NCBI GenBank assembly: GCA_964565705.1 | Contig: CAZMGD010000033.1 | Coordinates: 1 to 37,499, forward strand | DNA length: 37,499 bases | From: CAZMGD01 sp964565705 | GTDB lineage: Bacteria; Actinomycetota; Acidimicrobiia; Acidimicrobiales; Ilumatobacteraceae | Reading direction: 5' to 3' | In this document: positions 7,077-15,459 of the stretch, one piece after another | How the letters are laid out: each line of letters opens with the position of its first letter | Numbering within the stretch: the stretch's first letter is position 1 | Translations under genes and position numbers: made by a program | Notes under the pieces: generated by a model | Told to the model about the DNA's origin: nothing | The model's input: only the letters and a program-made list of their open reading frames with translations | Databases searched by the model: none

Positions 7077-10000
7077 GGCGTCTCACCTCCGAGCGCTGCC
7101 GCGATCACGGGCACGATGTCGGCATCGTTGACGACGTAGCCGTGGCCGACGGGGAAGGGTTCCGGCCTGGGCGGGAGCAGCACCCGAACCAACTCGCCAT
7201 CGCTCGGCCCGGGCTGGAGCAGCACCCCGGTCCGGGCCCGGCGAAGCGGACGGGTCCAGTGATCGCGCGCTCGGAGGTGGTCGGCGACGCCGGCGACGAC
7301 CAGCATGAGGGAATCGTCTTGTCCGTCTGCCAGCGCGGCCAATGCCGGATCGTCGATCAGGTCTGCGTCGTCGACGAGCACGAGCCGTGGACGGGTGTCG
7401 GCGAGGATCCGCTCCACGAGCGGCCCGATCTCCCCGGGCGCTGCGCGCGATGCCCGGCCGCCGAGCGCAACGGTCGGCCCGGGGTGGTGCTCGATCACGT
7501 ACAGCTGGAGGTCGTCGTCGGCCTCGATGGCCGCCAGGCCCACGGACGTGAGCACCGTCGACCGTCCGCTGTGCGGCGGACCGGCCACGAACGCGACCCC
7601 ACCGTGGTCGAGGGCCAACGCGACCGGGGAGAGGTCGCGGGCGTCGACCCCGACCGGCGCTGACAGGCGCCCGACCGCGTGATGGGCCCGGCGCAACAAC
7701 GGGTGGATGTCGATCGTCGCCGACCCCGTCCCGATGTGACGTGGCGGACGGCTGCCCGGCGAGCCTGCGGCGGCGATCTCTTCCACCGTCATCGCCGCGG
7801 CACCCGGAGGACGAGCGATCTGGAGCTCGCTGCGGTCGTTGACCGCCAATGCGCGACCGGGGACATGAGGCGGCCCCTCGGCGCGGGCGAACCCGAACCG
7901 AAGCAGCGTCGCCGCGTCCGGCTGCAGGAGGAGCTGCTCGTCGACGTGGCGCACGATGGCGCCCGGCACGTCCTCGGGATGACGAGCGGTGCACACGGCG
8001 CAGATCCCGAGTGCCGGCCCGTCGCGCACGATGCGCTCGAGGTCGCGCCACTGCCGACGGTCGGCCGATGGGTCGATGCGCCCGAGCTCGCCGACGTCGT
8101 CGACCATGAGGACGATCGTCGGCTCGCCGGTCTCCTTCGTGGACGCGCGGCGGGTCAGCTCGTCGAGCAGATGGGCGAGCACCCGGCCCACGCGGTCGTG
8201 GTCGCCGATGGGGACCACGGCTCCGAGGTGGGGCAGGCCGTAGAGCGGAAGGAACGGCTGATGGTCGGCAGCGATCACGTACAGGTGCAGGTCGTCCGCC
8301 GAGTGGCGCTCGGCGCCACCGAGGATCAGCGTCATGAGCAGGGAGGTCGTGCCCGACTCGGGCGTGCCGTACGCGAGCAGCGACCCGTCTCGATCCGGTT
8401 GCCACCAGCGCACGGCGGTGCGCTGCTCGTCGGGCTGGTCGGCCAGGGCGTACGGGACCGCGTCACCGGGGTTCCGGGCGAGCATGTCGTCGAGGGTGAG
8501 CGTGCGCGGGAGCGGTTCGGGGCACAGGGCCAGCGGTTGGCGCGAAGCGCTCTGGCGTGCGGCGTCGTCGATCGCGCCGACGAGCATCTCGAGGTCACTC
8601 GCCTGCTCGGGATCGGGTCGGGCGAGCCGCGCGGCGCGCAGCATCCGCTGTTCCAGCGCGCTGGTGGTTCGAGCGATCACGAACGGGGTGACGATCATCC
8701 CCATGCGCTCGACCCCGCTGTGCCCGGTCGTGTGGGCGGTCTGGACGGTCATCGGTGCCTCCGCACCGACGCGCACGACCGCCCTGCCCGAGGTGGCTCG
8801 GGGCAGGCGTGCGGCCTGGCGCGTGCCGACGAGATCGATGGAGTCGGGCTCGGAGTCCAGGCGCAGCGCCATGCGGACGTGCACCTGCGCCCGGATCTTG
8901 CTGTCGAGCACCTCGGCCGGCCGAGCGCAGCAGAGCACGAGGTGCACTCCGGTGGTCCGCCCTCGCTGGGCGATCTCGACGAGCCCGCCGAGGAAGCCGG
9001 GGGCACCGGCGACGACGTCGTCGAGGCCATCGACCAGGACGACGAGTCTGGGCGGCAGCTCGCTGCGCATCGACCAGCGCCGGTCGAAGGAGGACGCTCC
9101 ACCGGCCAGCAGCTGGCGCTCGCGGTGGGCGAGCTCGGCACGGAGGCAGCGCAGCAGGCGGTGCGCGCCGTGCTCGTCGAGCTCGGCGACGAGCCCGACG
9201 CAGTGCGGGAGCCGAGCGCACGTGGCGAGGCCACCGGCACCCCCCGGCGCGACGAGCAGGATCTCCAGGTCGTCGGGGGAGCAGTTCGCCGCCAAGCCGA
9301 GTGCGATCGTCTGCAGCAGTTCGCCGACCGCCGCGGCATCCGATCCGGCGAGCAGCACGTGCGGACCGTCTGCGGCCAGGTCGATGTCCAGCATCCCTGA
9401 TGGCGCGGCCCCGATCGTCACGACGGGCCGGCCCTCGAACAGCTCCCAGCGGCGGCGGATCGCCGTGCCGGTGATCTCCTCGACGCCCAAGGCGGTGCAG
9501 ATCGGGACGTGGGTCGGCAGGGCCGTGGGGTCGTCGCCGGGCAGCTCGGGATCTTCCAGCGGGGCCAGTCGGCGTGCCGCCTCGAGGGCGACGTCGGCGT
9601 CGAGAAGGATCGGGAGCACACCGGTGACCGTCGTGCCGCGTGAGAGGTCGTCCACGGAGACCGTGCCGTCGCCGGCGTCGGCCAGGAGTGCCGTGCAGGC
9701 TGCCGGCAGCACGTCGCGGTGGGCCGCCAGCGCGATCAGTCGCACGGGTGAATCGTCGGCGAGCCGGTTGCGCAGCGGCGCATCCCGTCCCGTCCAGAGG
9801 ACGGGATCGTCGGTGACGACGATGGCACGATGGGATCGGCCGGTAGACCGCTCGGTGCCGGATGCGTCGGCCCACTCGCGGGCCGCGGCCGGATCGGTCA
9901 GGACAGCCAGCTGACCGCCGACGCGGGTGTGAGGGAGCCACTTCACCCATTCCCACGCCGGTGCGCGAGCGGCAGAGGTGGCGACGACGAGTTCCACGTC

Positions 10001-10828
10001 GGCAGGACCGTGGAGGACGGCCAGTCCGAGCACGAGCGCTCGTGCCATGGCGTTGGCCGCTTCGACCTCGGCGATGATCCCGACGCCGTGGTGGTCGTCG
10101 ATGTCGACCGATGCCGGCATCCCGGTGGTATCGACGCCGACCGCCAGGACGAACGCGTCCGGGTGTCCGGGCCGCCGGTGCCAGAGGGCGGGATCGGTGG
10201 TGCATGCCCACGACACGATCTCGGCGACCGACGGTCGGCTGCCGTCCGGCTGCGTTCGTGGAGGGCGATGGAAGGTGACCGCGCCGTCGTGCACCGACTG
10301 CCGCCGGCGGATCTCCCGCCGGCTCGCATCGCGCACGACGAACGCGTGGTCGGCGACGCGAAGGGTGCCCGCCGTCCACGGCACCGCGCCGGCGACCGGC
10401 GATCCGGCGAGCCATCCTCCAGTCGCCTGCACCCGTGCTGCGCCGCCGGTCACCACCTCGAGCTCGAGGCGGGGGTCCACGCCCACTCCGTCGGCGAGCT
10501 CGGCCCCGCGGGTGTGCGATCCGGGACCGATGCGGTACCGGCCGCTGCTGAGTCGGCGAGAGATCCCCGAACCGGGCCCGGCCGCGACCACGAGCTCGAG
10601 GTCGGCGGGTGCGGCGGGCGACGGCCAGTCCGCATCGAGTATCGACCCGTCGGGCACCGATGTCTCGATCAGCTCAGTCGTCGCCACGGCCCGCCCGTCC
10701 AGGAACACGGTCGAGGGCGCGACCTCACCGGTGACAGCGCTCAGCAGATCAGCGATGGTGGCGTCGGTGCCGTTGCGATCGACACGGACCTCCGCCTCGC
10801 CGTGCGGGCTGCGGATGACGACGAGCAT
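7073..10828 (-). CDS. EccC-like FtsK/SpoIIIE protein with degenerate ATPase sites
   Basis: A 1251-residue EccC/EssC-type protein. The N-terminal ubiquitin-like segment (MLVVIRSPHGEAEVRV, then DGRAVATTELIE) and a weak FHA-like region are followed by the EccC signature WEWVKWLPH and three FtsK/SpoIIIE domains. P-loop positions read GSDAAAVGE (about residue 492), GTPESGTTS (about 817) and GPPHSGRST (about 1079). The Walker lysine is therefore V, T and R. Walker B of domain 1 reads LVVLVDGLDD, lacking the catalytic glutamate. The two membrane segments found in EccC, and in the paralogue at 27456, are absent. I chose ATG 10828 because homology to the paralogue begins there and a TACCCT hexamer lies 10 bases upstream. 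The frame extends to 10990 but would overlap the divergent gene. A secretion role is inferred. Confidence 0.85.
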   Translation of the reverse strand: MLVVIRSPHGEAEVRVDRNGTDATIADLLSAVTGEVAPSTVFLDGRAVATTELIETSVPDGSILDADWPSPAAPADLELVVAAGPGSGISRRLSSGRYRIGPGSHTRGAELADGVGVDPRLELEVVTGGAARVQATGGWLAGSPVAGAVPWTAGTLRVADHAFVVRDASRREIRRRQSVHDGAVTFHRPPRTQPDGSRPSVAEIVSWACTTDPALWHRRPGHPDAFVLAVGVDTTGMPASVDIDDHHGVGIIAEVEAANAMARALVLGLAVLHGPADVELVVATSAARAPAWEWVKWLPHTRVGGQLAVLTDPAAAREWADASGTERSTGRSHRAIVVTDDPVLWTGRDAPLRNRLADDSPVRLIALAAHRDVLPAACTALLADAGDGTVSVDDLSRGTTVTGVLPILLDADVALEAARRLAPLEDPELPGDDPTALPTHVPICTALGVEEITGTAIRRRWELFEGRPVVTIGAAPSGMLDIDLAADGPHVLLAGSDAAAVGELLQTIALGLAANCSPDDLEILLVAPGGAGGLATCARLPHCVGLVAELDEHGAHRLLRCLRAELAHRERQLLAGGASSFDRRWSMRSELPPRLVVLVDGLDDVVAGAPGFLGGLVEIAQRGRTTGVHLVLCCARPAEVLDSKIRAQVHVRMALRLDSEPDSIDLVGTRQAARLPRATSGRAVVRVGAEAPMTVQTAHTTGHSGVERMGMIVTPFVIARTTSALEQRMLRAARLARPDPEQASDLEMLVGAIDDAARQSASRQPLALCPEPLPRTLTLDDMLARNPGDAVPYALADQPDEQRTAVRWWQPDRDGSLLAYGTPESGTTSLLMTLILGGAERHSADDLHLYVIAADHQPFLPLYGLPHLGAVVPIGDHDRVGRVLAHLLDELTRRASTKETGEPTIVLMVDDVGELGRIDPSADRRQWRDLERIVRDGPALGICAVCTARHPEDVPGAIVRHVDEQLLLQPDAATLLRFGFARAEGPPHVPGRALAVNDRSELQIARPPGAAAMTVEEIAAAGSPGSRPPRHIGTGSATIDIHPLLRRAHHAVGRLSAPVGVDARDLSPVALALDHGGVAFVAGPPHSGRSTVLTSVGLAAIEADDDLQLYVIEHHPGPTVALGGRASRAAPGEIGPLVERILADTRPRLVLVDDADLIDDPALAALADGQDDSLMLVVAGVADHLRARDHWTRPLRRARTGVLLQPGPSDGELVRVLLPPRPEPFPVGHGYVVNDADIVPVIAAALGGETP

Positions 10829-10838
10829 GGTTGGCCGA

Positions 10839-10844
10839 AGGGTA
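10839..10844 (-). promoter_or_regulatory. putative -10 element of the EccC-like gene
   Basis: On the minus strand TACCCT (10844 to 10839) fits TANNNT and is 10 bases before the chosen ATG at 10828. It would give a transcript with a leader of only three or four bases. It supports the shorter start over the in-frame start at 10990. Confidence 0.35.
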
Positions 10845-10909
10845 GGCGAGCGAGCCGGGTCGTCGCGGCGACGCACCAGGTCCGACGCCTCCTCGACCAC
10901 GCTCCGCGG

Positions 10910-10980
10910 TAGCCTGCAAGCTCCACTCACGATCCAGGAGGGCGGATCATCGTGCAGCCGCACGGCCTCCGCGGACGAGC
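10910..10980 (+). promoter_or_regulatory. leader region of the Ig-repeat gene with possible upstream ORF
   Basis: TAGCCT at 10910-10915 fits a -10 hexamer. A strong Shine-Dalgarno sequence, AGGAGGG, lies at 10936-10942, but it is 38 bases before the ATG of the large gene and ideally spaced (9 bases) for a GTG at 10952. That GTG opens a 14-codon frame (VQPHGLRGRACQHR) ending in TGA at 10994-10996, overlapping the start of the large gene by 16 bases in another frame. It may be a leader peptide that couples translation. The rest of the divergent intergenic region shows nothing clear. Confidence 0.35.
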
Positions 10981-13900
10981 ATGTCAGCACCGGTGACCAC
11001 CCCGCCGACGGGGGTGCCCTGGCGACGCGTCCTGTGGATCGTCCTCGGCGTCGCCGCCCTGGTGGCCGGCACGTTGGCGCTGGTGCGCGGCGGCGGGTTC
11101 GACGCGAGCAGCGCGCAGGTCGGACGGGCGACGCGCTGGTTCGTGCATCCCTCCACGGGTCGTGTCGTCCTCGCCGACGGGTATTCCGGAAAGACGGTCG
11201 CGCGCCTGCCGATCAGCACGACCGGCCGGGTCCGGGTGGCCGAAGGAACCAGCGGTGCCTACCTGCTCGACGTCACCAGGGCGCAGGTCCATCCCATCGA
11301 TCGCGCCAACCTCCGCCTTGGCCCGGCGGCTGGCGTCGCCGCGCTGTCCGACAACGGGCCGACCGTGTCGGTCACCGACGACGGTCTGGTCGTCGTCGAC
11401 AACCAGGCCGGCGACGCCGTGCTCGTCTCCCCCGACGGGCAGTCGACGCCGTTCGACGTCGAGACCGATGGTCGCGGGCGTACCGAGGTGGCATCGGACT
11501 CGACGGTGTGGTCGCTCGATGGCGCGTCGCTCGTGGGCACCACCCCCTCCGGGTTGTCGACGCGGACCGACGTCGGCACCGGTGGCGCCCTGCTGTCGAT
11601 GATGGGCGACGAGCCGATCGTGCTCGACCAGGCGAACTCGCGGGCGCGAGTCGGCGATGGCGTCTGGGTGGAGCTCCCCGGGGTGCCGGGGAGCGAGCTC
11701 GTCGTGCAAGCGCCCGGCCCCGACGCGGCGTGCGCATGGATCGGCGCCAACGACGTGCTGTGGTGCATCGACGAGCGCGGTCTCGTCCGCGAGGTCACCG
11801 TCAGCGGACTCGACGTGGAGGGCTCCGACCAGCTGGCGATCGCCGGCGACGCGGCCACGGTGGTGCACCGGTCGCCGCCGGGGATCGTCCGCTTCAGCTG
11901 GCGCGCCGCGTCGATCCTCGTCGACGATCCGCAGGCATTCGTTCCGGCGACCGCCGATCTGCAGGTGTCTGTCGGCAACGATCTGGTCTGGATCGACGAT
12001 GTGGCCGGCGATCACGTGTGGGCTGTGAACCCGTGGGGTCTTCAGGCGATCCGCAAGGACGACCCGAATGCGCTCGACTTCGGCGACGACGGCGATGTGA
12101 TCCTGGAGAGCGTCGCGCCCGACGATGGTGGCGCGTCGAGCACCGGCGAGATGGACATGCAGACGAACGTGCCCGAACCGGACGACAACGGCATCGACGA
12201 CCCACCGATCGCCGTCCCCGACCAGGTGACCGCCCGAGCTGGGACGACGGTCGGCATCCCCGTCACCGGCAACGACTACGACCCTGACGGCGAGGCGATC
12301 GCCGTCAGCGAGGTCAAGGCGCCCGGGCACGGCACGGCCGTCATCGCGTCCGCCAGCACGGTCAGCTACGCACCGGAGGCGGGCTACGCGGGCACCGACA
12401 CGTTCGAGTACACCATCGTCGACGGGAACGGCACCGAGGCGACCGCCACGGTGACCGTGCAGCTCCTGGCCGCCGACGCGGTGAACCAGGCACCGAAGGC
12501 GACCGACGACGCGGCCGAGACGAGCGAGAACACGCCGGTGGACATCTCCGTGCTCGCCAACGACCTCGATCCAGAGCGCGATCCGCTGCGGATCGGTGAG
12601 TTCGCCTCCGACCAAGGATCGGTCTCGGCGACCGTCGGCCGCGACGGACTGCCCGCGCTCCACTTCGTGCCCGCGACCGACTTCTTCGGAAGTGCCACGC
12701 TCACGTATGAGGCCGAGGACGTCCGCGGCGCACGGAGCGAGAAGGCGACCGTCACCGTCGACGTCGCATCGCGGGATCAGGACAACCGTCCGCCGCGTAC
12801 CGCGCCGGACGCCGTGCGCGTGCGCCGTGACCTGGAGATCGATGTCCCGGTGCTCGCCAACGACGTCGATCCCGACGGCGACAAGCTGTCGATCTCCTTG
12901 GTCGGGCCTTCGCCCGACGGTGTCACCATCGAGCCGCGGGGAGACGTCCTGCGGGTCACCGCCCGGGCGGGAGCGGGCGAGTTGGTGCCGTTCTCGTACC
13001 AGGTCGACGACGGCAACGGCGGCACAGCCGTCGGCTCGGTGCTCGTGCAGGTCTTCGGCGCCGAGGAGCCGAACCAGCCGCCACTCGCGAACGCCGATAC
13101 GGCAACGGTGGTGCTCGGTCGGTCCGTCGACGTCAACGTGGTGGGCAACGACAGCGACCCCGACGGCGACCCGCTGATCGTGATGTCTGCCGGGAAGGTG
13201 GTCAACGGCCAGGCCACCGTGGTCGGCAACAAGGTCAGGTTCACGCCGTCGGCGAGCGCCCTGGAGGGGGCGACGGGCGCCGCGTCGTTCACCTATTCGG
13301 TCGCGGATGGCCATGGCCACGAGGTGAGCGCCGACGTCTCGGTGCAGGTGCTCGCCGAGCGCCTGGCCCAACCGCCGTGGGCGCGTGACGACTCGGCGAC
13401 CACCTACGTCGGCGAGCCCGTGTCGATCGACGTGCTCGACAACGACGGCGACCCGTCCGGCGCGACGCCGGCGATCCTCGGGCGCGTCGGGTGCCCATCA
13501 GGTGACGCGGTCGTCACCGCCGCCAGCAACGTGCTGTACACGCCCGCGCCCGACACCCGCGGCGTCGTGCGCTGCCAGTATCAGGTGGCCAACGACCAGA
13601 GCCTGACCGCATCGGCGTCGATCGTGATCAGCGTGCAGCAGCGGCCGGTCGCCAACCAACCTCCGGTGGCCCGTCCGGACTCGATGACCACCGCGCCAGG
13701 GGTGCCGGTCACGGTGCCGGTGCTCGGTAACGACTCGGATCCCGACGGAGATCCCCTCACGCTGGTGCGGTTCGGCCCGCTGGACACGGGGTCGGCCGCC
13801 CAAGTCGACGACTCGATCGTCGTCACACCGCCGGTGACCACGTCGGCGACCGTCATCTCCTTCACGTACCAGGTGTCCGACGGGCGCGGTGGGATCGGCA

Positions 13901-15456
13901 CCGGTCGGGTCACCGTCCAGGTGATCCCGCCGGTGGTGGAAAAGCAGCCTCCGCTCGCCGCCGACGACCTGCTCACCGCGACGGCGCCTGCCCCGGCGAC
14001 GGTGTTCAACGTGCTGGTCAACGACGTCGATCCCGATGGTGATCGCGCGTCCCTGCGGGTCACCGATGCGAGCCTCCAGAGCGGCAGCGGCACGGCGTCG
14101 GTCACCTCGTCGACGGTCACGTTGCGCCCCGATGCCACGTTCGTGGGCACGATGATCGCCCGGTACACGATCACCGACGCCGATGGTCTTCCTGCCACGG
14201 CGAACGCCGTGCTGATCGTGTCCGAGCCGCTGAACCGGCCGCCCAACGCTCGATCGGAGAGCGCGCAGGTGACGAGCGGGGAGAGCGTGACCGTCGACGT
14301 GCTCGCCAACGACACCGACCCCGACAACGACCCGCTGTCGATCTCGCTCGTGTCGCGGCCCGAGTTCGGCGCGGTGCAGGTGTCGGGCGGTTCGATCACC
14401 TACACCGCGCCGCGGCCGCAGTCCGGATCGGTGTCGATCGGGTACGCGGTCAGCGACGGCGAGTTGCAGACCAATGCCAGCTTGAACATCCTCGTCGTGC
14501 CGTGCACGGGCACCCCGCGCGCCGCCGACGTGGCGCTGCGCACGGGCTACCAGCAGCCGATCGCGATCGACCTCACCCCGTACGCGAGCGGTGGCACGAT
14601 CACGTCCGTCGAGGCACCGCTCGGACAGGCCGTCGGCACCTACACGCCGCCGGCGGGCGAGAACGGCAACGTCGTGTTCCACTACACGGTCAGCGACGAT
14701 TGCGGGGGCTCGGCGCTCGGCACCGTGACCATCGACGTCAACCAGGATCCGGTGGCCGGCGCGATCACCGTGCCGATCCGGCTCGGGGGCAGCCAGACGG
14801 TGCCCGTGTCGCAGCTCGCGTCCGACAGCGAGGTGCTCACGATCACCGGCCTGCAGGGCGACGTACCGGGCTGGGTCGCCTTCGGCCCGTCGGCGCTGCA
14901 GATCGATCCGTCGGTGGCCGGTTCGGCGACGTTCGGCGTCGTCGTGGCCGATCCCGGCGGTCTGACCGCGGTCGCCACGGTCACGGTCGTCGTCACCAAC
15001 AACGCGCCCATCGCGGTCGATGACACGGCCGACGTCACCAACGGCGACGTCACCGTGGACCTCCTCGCCAACGACTCAGATCCCGACGGCCATGCGATCG
15101 AGCTGTGGAGCTTGCCGACCCAGGTCGTGTTCGACGATGGGCGGGTCGCCACCATCGAGAAGCAGGGCGGGGGAACCGTCCTCATCAACCTGCAACGCCG
15201 CCGAGTGTTCGGCACCGTCACGTTCCAGTACACGGTCCGCGATGCCTATGGCCTGGAGTCGAACCCGGCCACGGTCACCGTGGTCGGCCGCGCACCGCCG
15301 ACGACCGAGCCACCGATGGCGCCGCCGACCGAACCGCCCACGGTGCCGCCGACCGAACCGCCCACGGTGCCGCCGACCGAACCACCCACGACAACTGCGG
15401 CGACGACGGTGCCACCGGCCACCTCGGCCGAACCGACGACGCTCGCGCCCGGCTGA
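10981..15456 (+). CDS. giant membrane-anchored protein with tandem Ig/cadherin-like repeats
   Basis: A 1491-residue surface protein. A short cytoplasmic N-terminus is followed by one membrane segment (about 16-36, VLWIVLGVAALVAGTLALV), giving a type II topology with the rest outside. Residues about 45-395 are beta-rich with recurring VxVxDDGLVVVD-like blades, possibly a beta-propeller. Residues about 408-1435 hold roughly eleven cadherin/Ig-like repeats, each opening with NQPPxAxxD and carrying the acidic NDxDPDGDPL loop typical of calcium-binding VCBS/cadherin-like domains. The tail is a Pro/Thr-rich stretch with PPTEPPTV repeats. There is no sortase motif or C-terminal membrane segment. It diverges from the EccC-like gene, and its stop is 3 bases from the convergent transglutaminase-like gene. 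Adhesion or envelope structure is inferred. Confidence 0.9.
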   Translation: MSAPVTTPPTGVPWRRVLWIVLGVAALVAGTLALVRGGGFDASSAQVGRATRWFVHPSTGRVVLADGYSGKTVARLPISTTGRVRVAEGTSGAYLLDVTRAQVHPIDRANLRLGPAAGVAALSDNGPTVSVTDDGLVVVDNQAGDAVLVSPDGQSTPFDVETDGRGRTEVASDSTVWSLDGASLVGTTPSGLSTRTDVGTGGALLSMMGDEPIVLDQANSRARVGDGVWVELPGVPGSELVVQAPGPDAACAWIGANDVLWCIDERGLVREVTVSGLDVEGSDQLAIAGDAATVVHRSPPGIVRFSWRAASILVDDPQAFVPATADLQVSVGNDLVWIDDVAGDHVWAVNPWGLQAIRKDDPNALDFGDDGDVILESVAPDDGGASSTGEMDMQTNVPEPDDNGIDDPPIAVPDQVTARAGTTVGIPVTGNDYDPDGEAIAVSEVKAPGHGTAVIASASTVSYAPEAGYAGTDTFEYTIVDGNGTEATATVTVQLLAADAVNQAPKATDDAAETSENTPVDISVLANDLDPERDPLRIGEFASDQGSVSATVGRDGLPALHFVPATDFFGSATLTYEAEDVRGARSEKATVTVDVASRDQDNRPPRTAPDAVRVRRDLEIDVPVLANDVDPDGDKLSISLVGPSPDGVTIEPRGDVLRVTARAGAGELVPFSYQVDDGNGGTAVGSVLVQVFGAEEPNQPPLANADTATVVLGRSVDVNVVGNDSDPDGDPLIVMSAGKVVNGQATVVGNKVRFTPSASALEGATGAASFTYSVADGHGHEVSADVSVQVLAERLAQPPWARDDSATTYVGEPVSIDVLDNDGDPSGATPAILGRVGCPSGDAVVTAASNVLYTPAPDTRGVVRCQYQVANDQSLTASASIVISVQQRPVANQPPVARPDSMTTAPGVPVTVPVLGNDSDPDGDPLTLVRFGPLDTGSAAQVDDSIVVTPPVTTSATVISFTYQVSDGRGGIGTGRVTVQVIPPVVEKQPPLAADDLLTATAPAPATVFNVLVNDVDPDGDRASLRVTDASLQSGSGTASVTSSTVTLRPDATFVGTMIARYTITDADGLPATANAVLIVSEPLNRPPNARSESAQVTSGESVTVDVLANDTDPDNDPLSISLVSRPEFGAVQVSGGSITYTAPRPQSGSVSIGYAVSDGELQTNASLNILVVPCTGTPRAADVALRTGYQQPIAIDLTPYASGGTITSVEAPLGQAVGTYTPPAGENGNVVFHYTVSDDCGGSALGTVTIDVNQDPVAGAITVPIRLGGSQTVPVSQLASDSEVLTITGLQGDVPGWVAFGPSALQIDPSVAGSATFGVVVADPGGLTAVATVTVVVTNNAPIAVDDTADVTNGDVTVDLLANDSDPDGHAIELWSLPTQVVFDDGRVATIEKQGGGTVLINLQRRRVFGTVTFQYTVRDAYGLESNPATVTVVGRAPPTTEPPMAPPTEPPTVPPTEPPTVPPTEPPTTTAATTVPPATSAEPTTLAPG
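12202..15285 (+). repeat. about eleven tandem Ig/cadherin-like coding repeats
   Basis: Each unit is about 85-100 codons. Good copies begin near residues 408, 502, 602, 701, 797, 894, 991 and 1084. Two degenerate copies without the DPDGD loop follow at about 1173-1340 (one starting CTGTPRAAD), and a last good copy (NNAPIAVDDTADV, NDSDPDGHAI) ends near 1435. Repeat identity is at the protein level and the DNA copies have diverged, so recent expansion is not evident. Confidence 0.8.
15321..15392 (+). repeat. 24-base coding repeat, three copies (PPTEPPTV)
   Basis: GCCGCCGACCGAACCGCCCACGGT-type units occur at 15321-15344, 15345-15368 and 15369-15392. The first two are identical and the third has a few changes at its 3' half. 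They encode the Pro/Thr-rich stalk at the C-terminus of the Ig-repeat protein and keep the frame, so copy number could vary without breaking the gene. Confidence 0.9.
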
Positions 15457-15459
15457 GGA

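Noticed and set aside
10829..10990. N-terminal extension of the EccC-like gene to 10990
   Set aside because: It would cover the divergent promoter region and overlap the Ig-repeat gene; similarity to the paralogue starts at MLVVIRS, 10828.
9978..12287. 769-codon plus-strand frame spanning the EccC-like gene and the start of the Ig-repeat gene
   Set aside because: It overlaps two real genes on different strands and reads as low-complexity Ser/Arg/Thr sequence.
10984..13371. 795-codon minus-strand frame opposite the Ig-repeat gene
   Set aside because: It is antisense to a clear coding gene with a repeat structure, its composition is typical of a shadow (Arg, His, Asp, Gly rich), and there is no domain.
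13498..14682. 394-codon minus-strand frame inside the Ig-repeat gene
   Set aside because: Shadow of the conserved NDxDPDGD repeats; no start signal and no domain.
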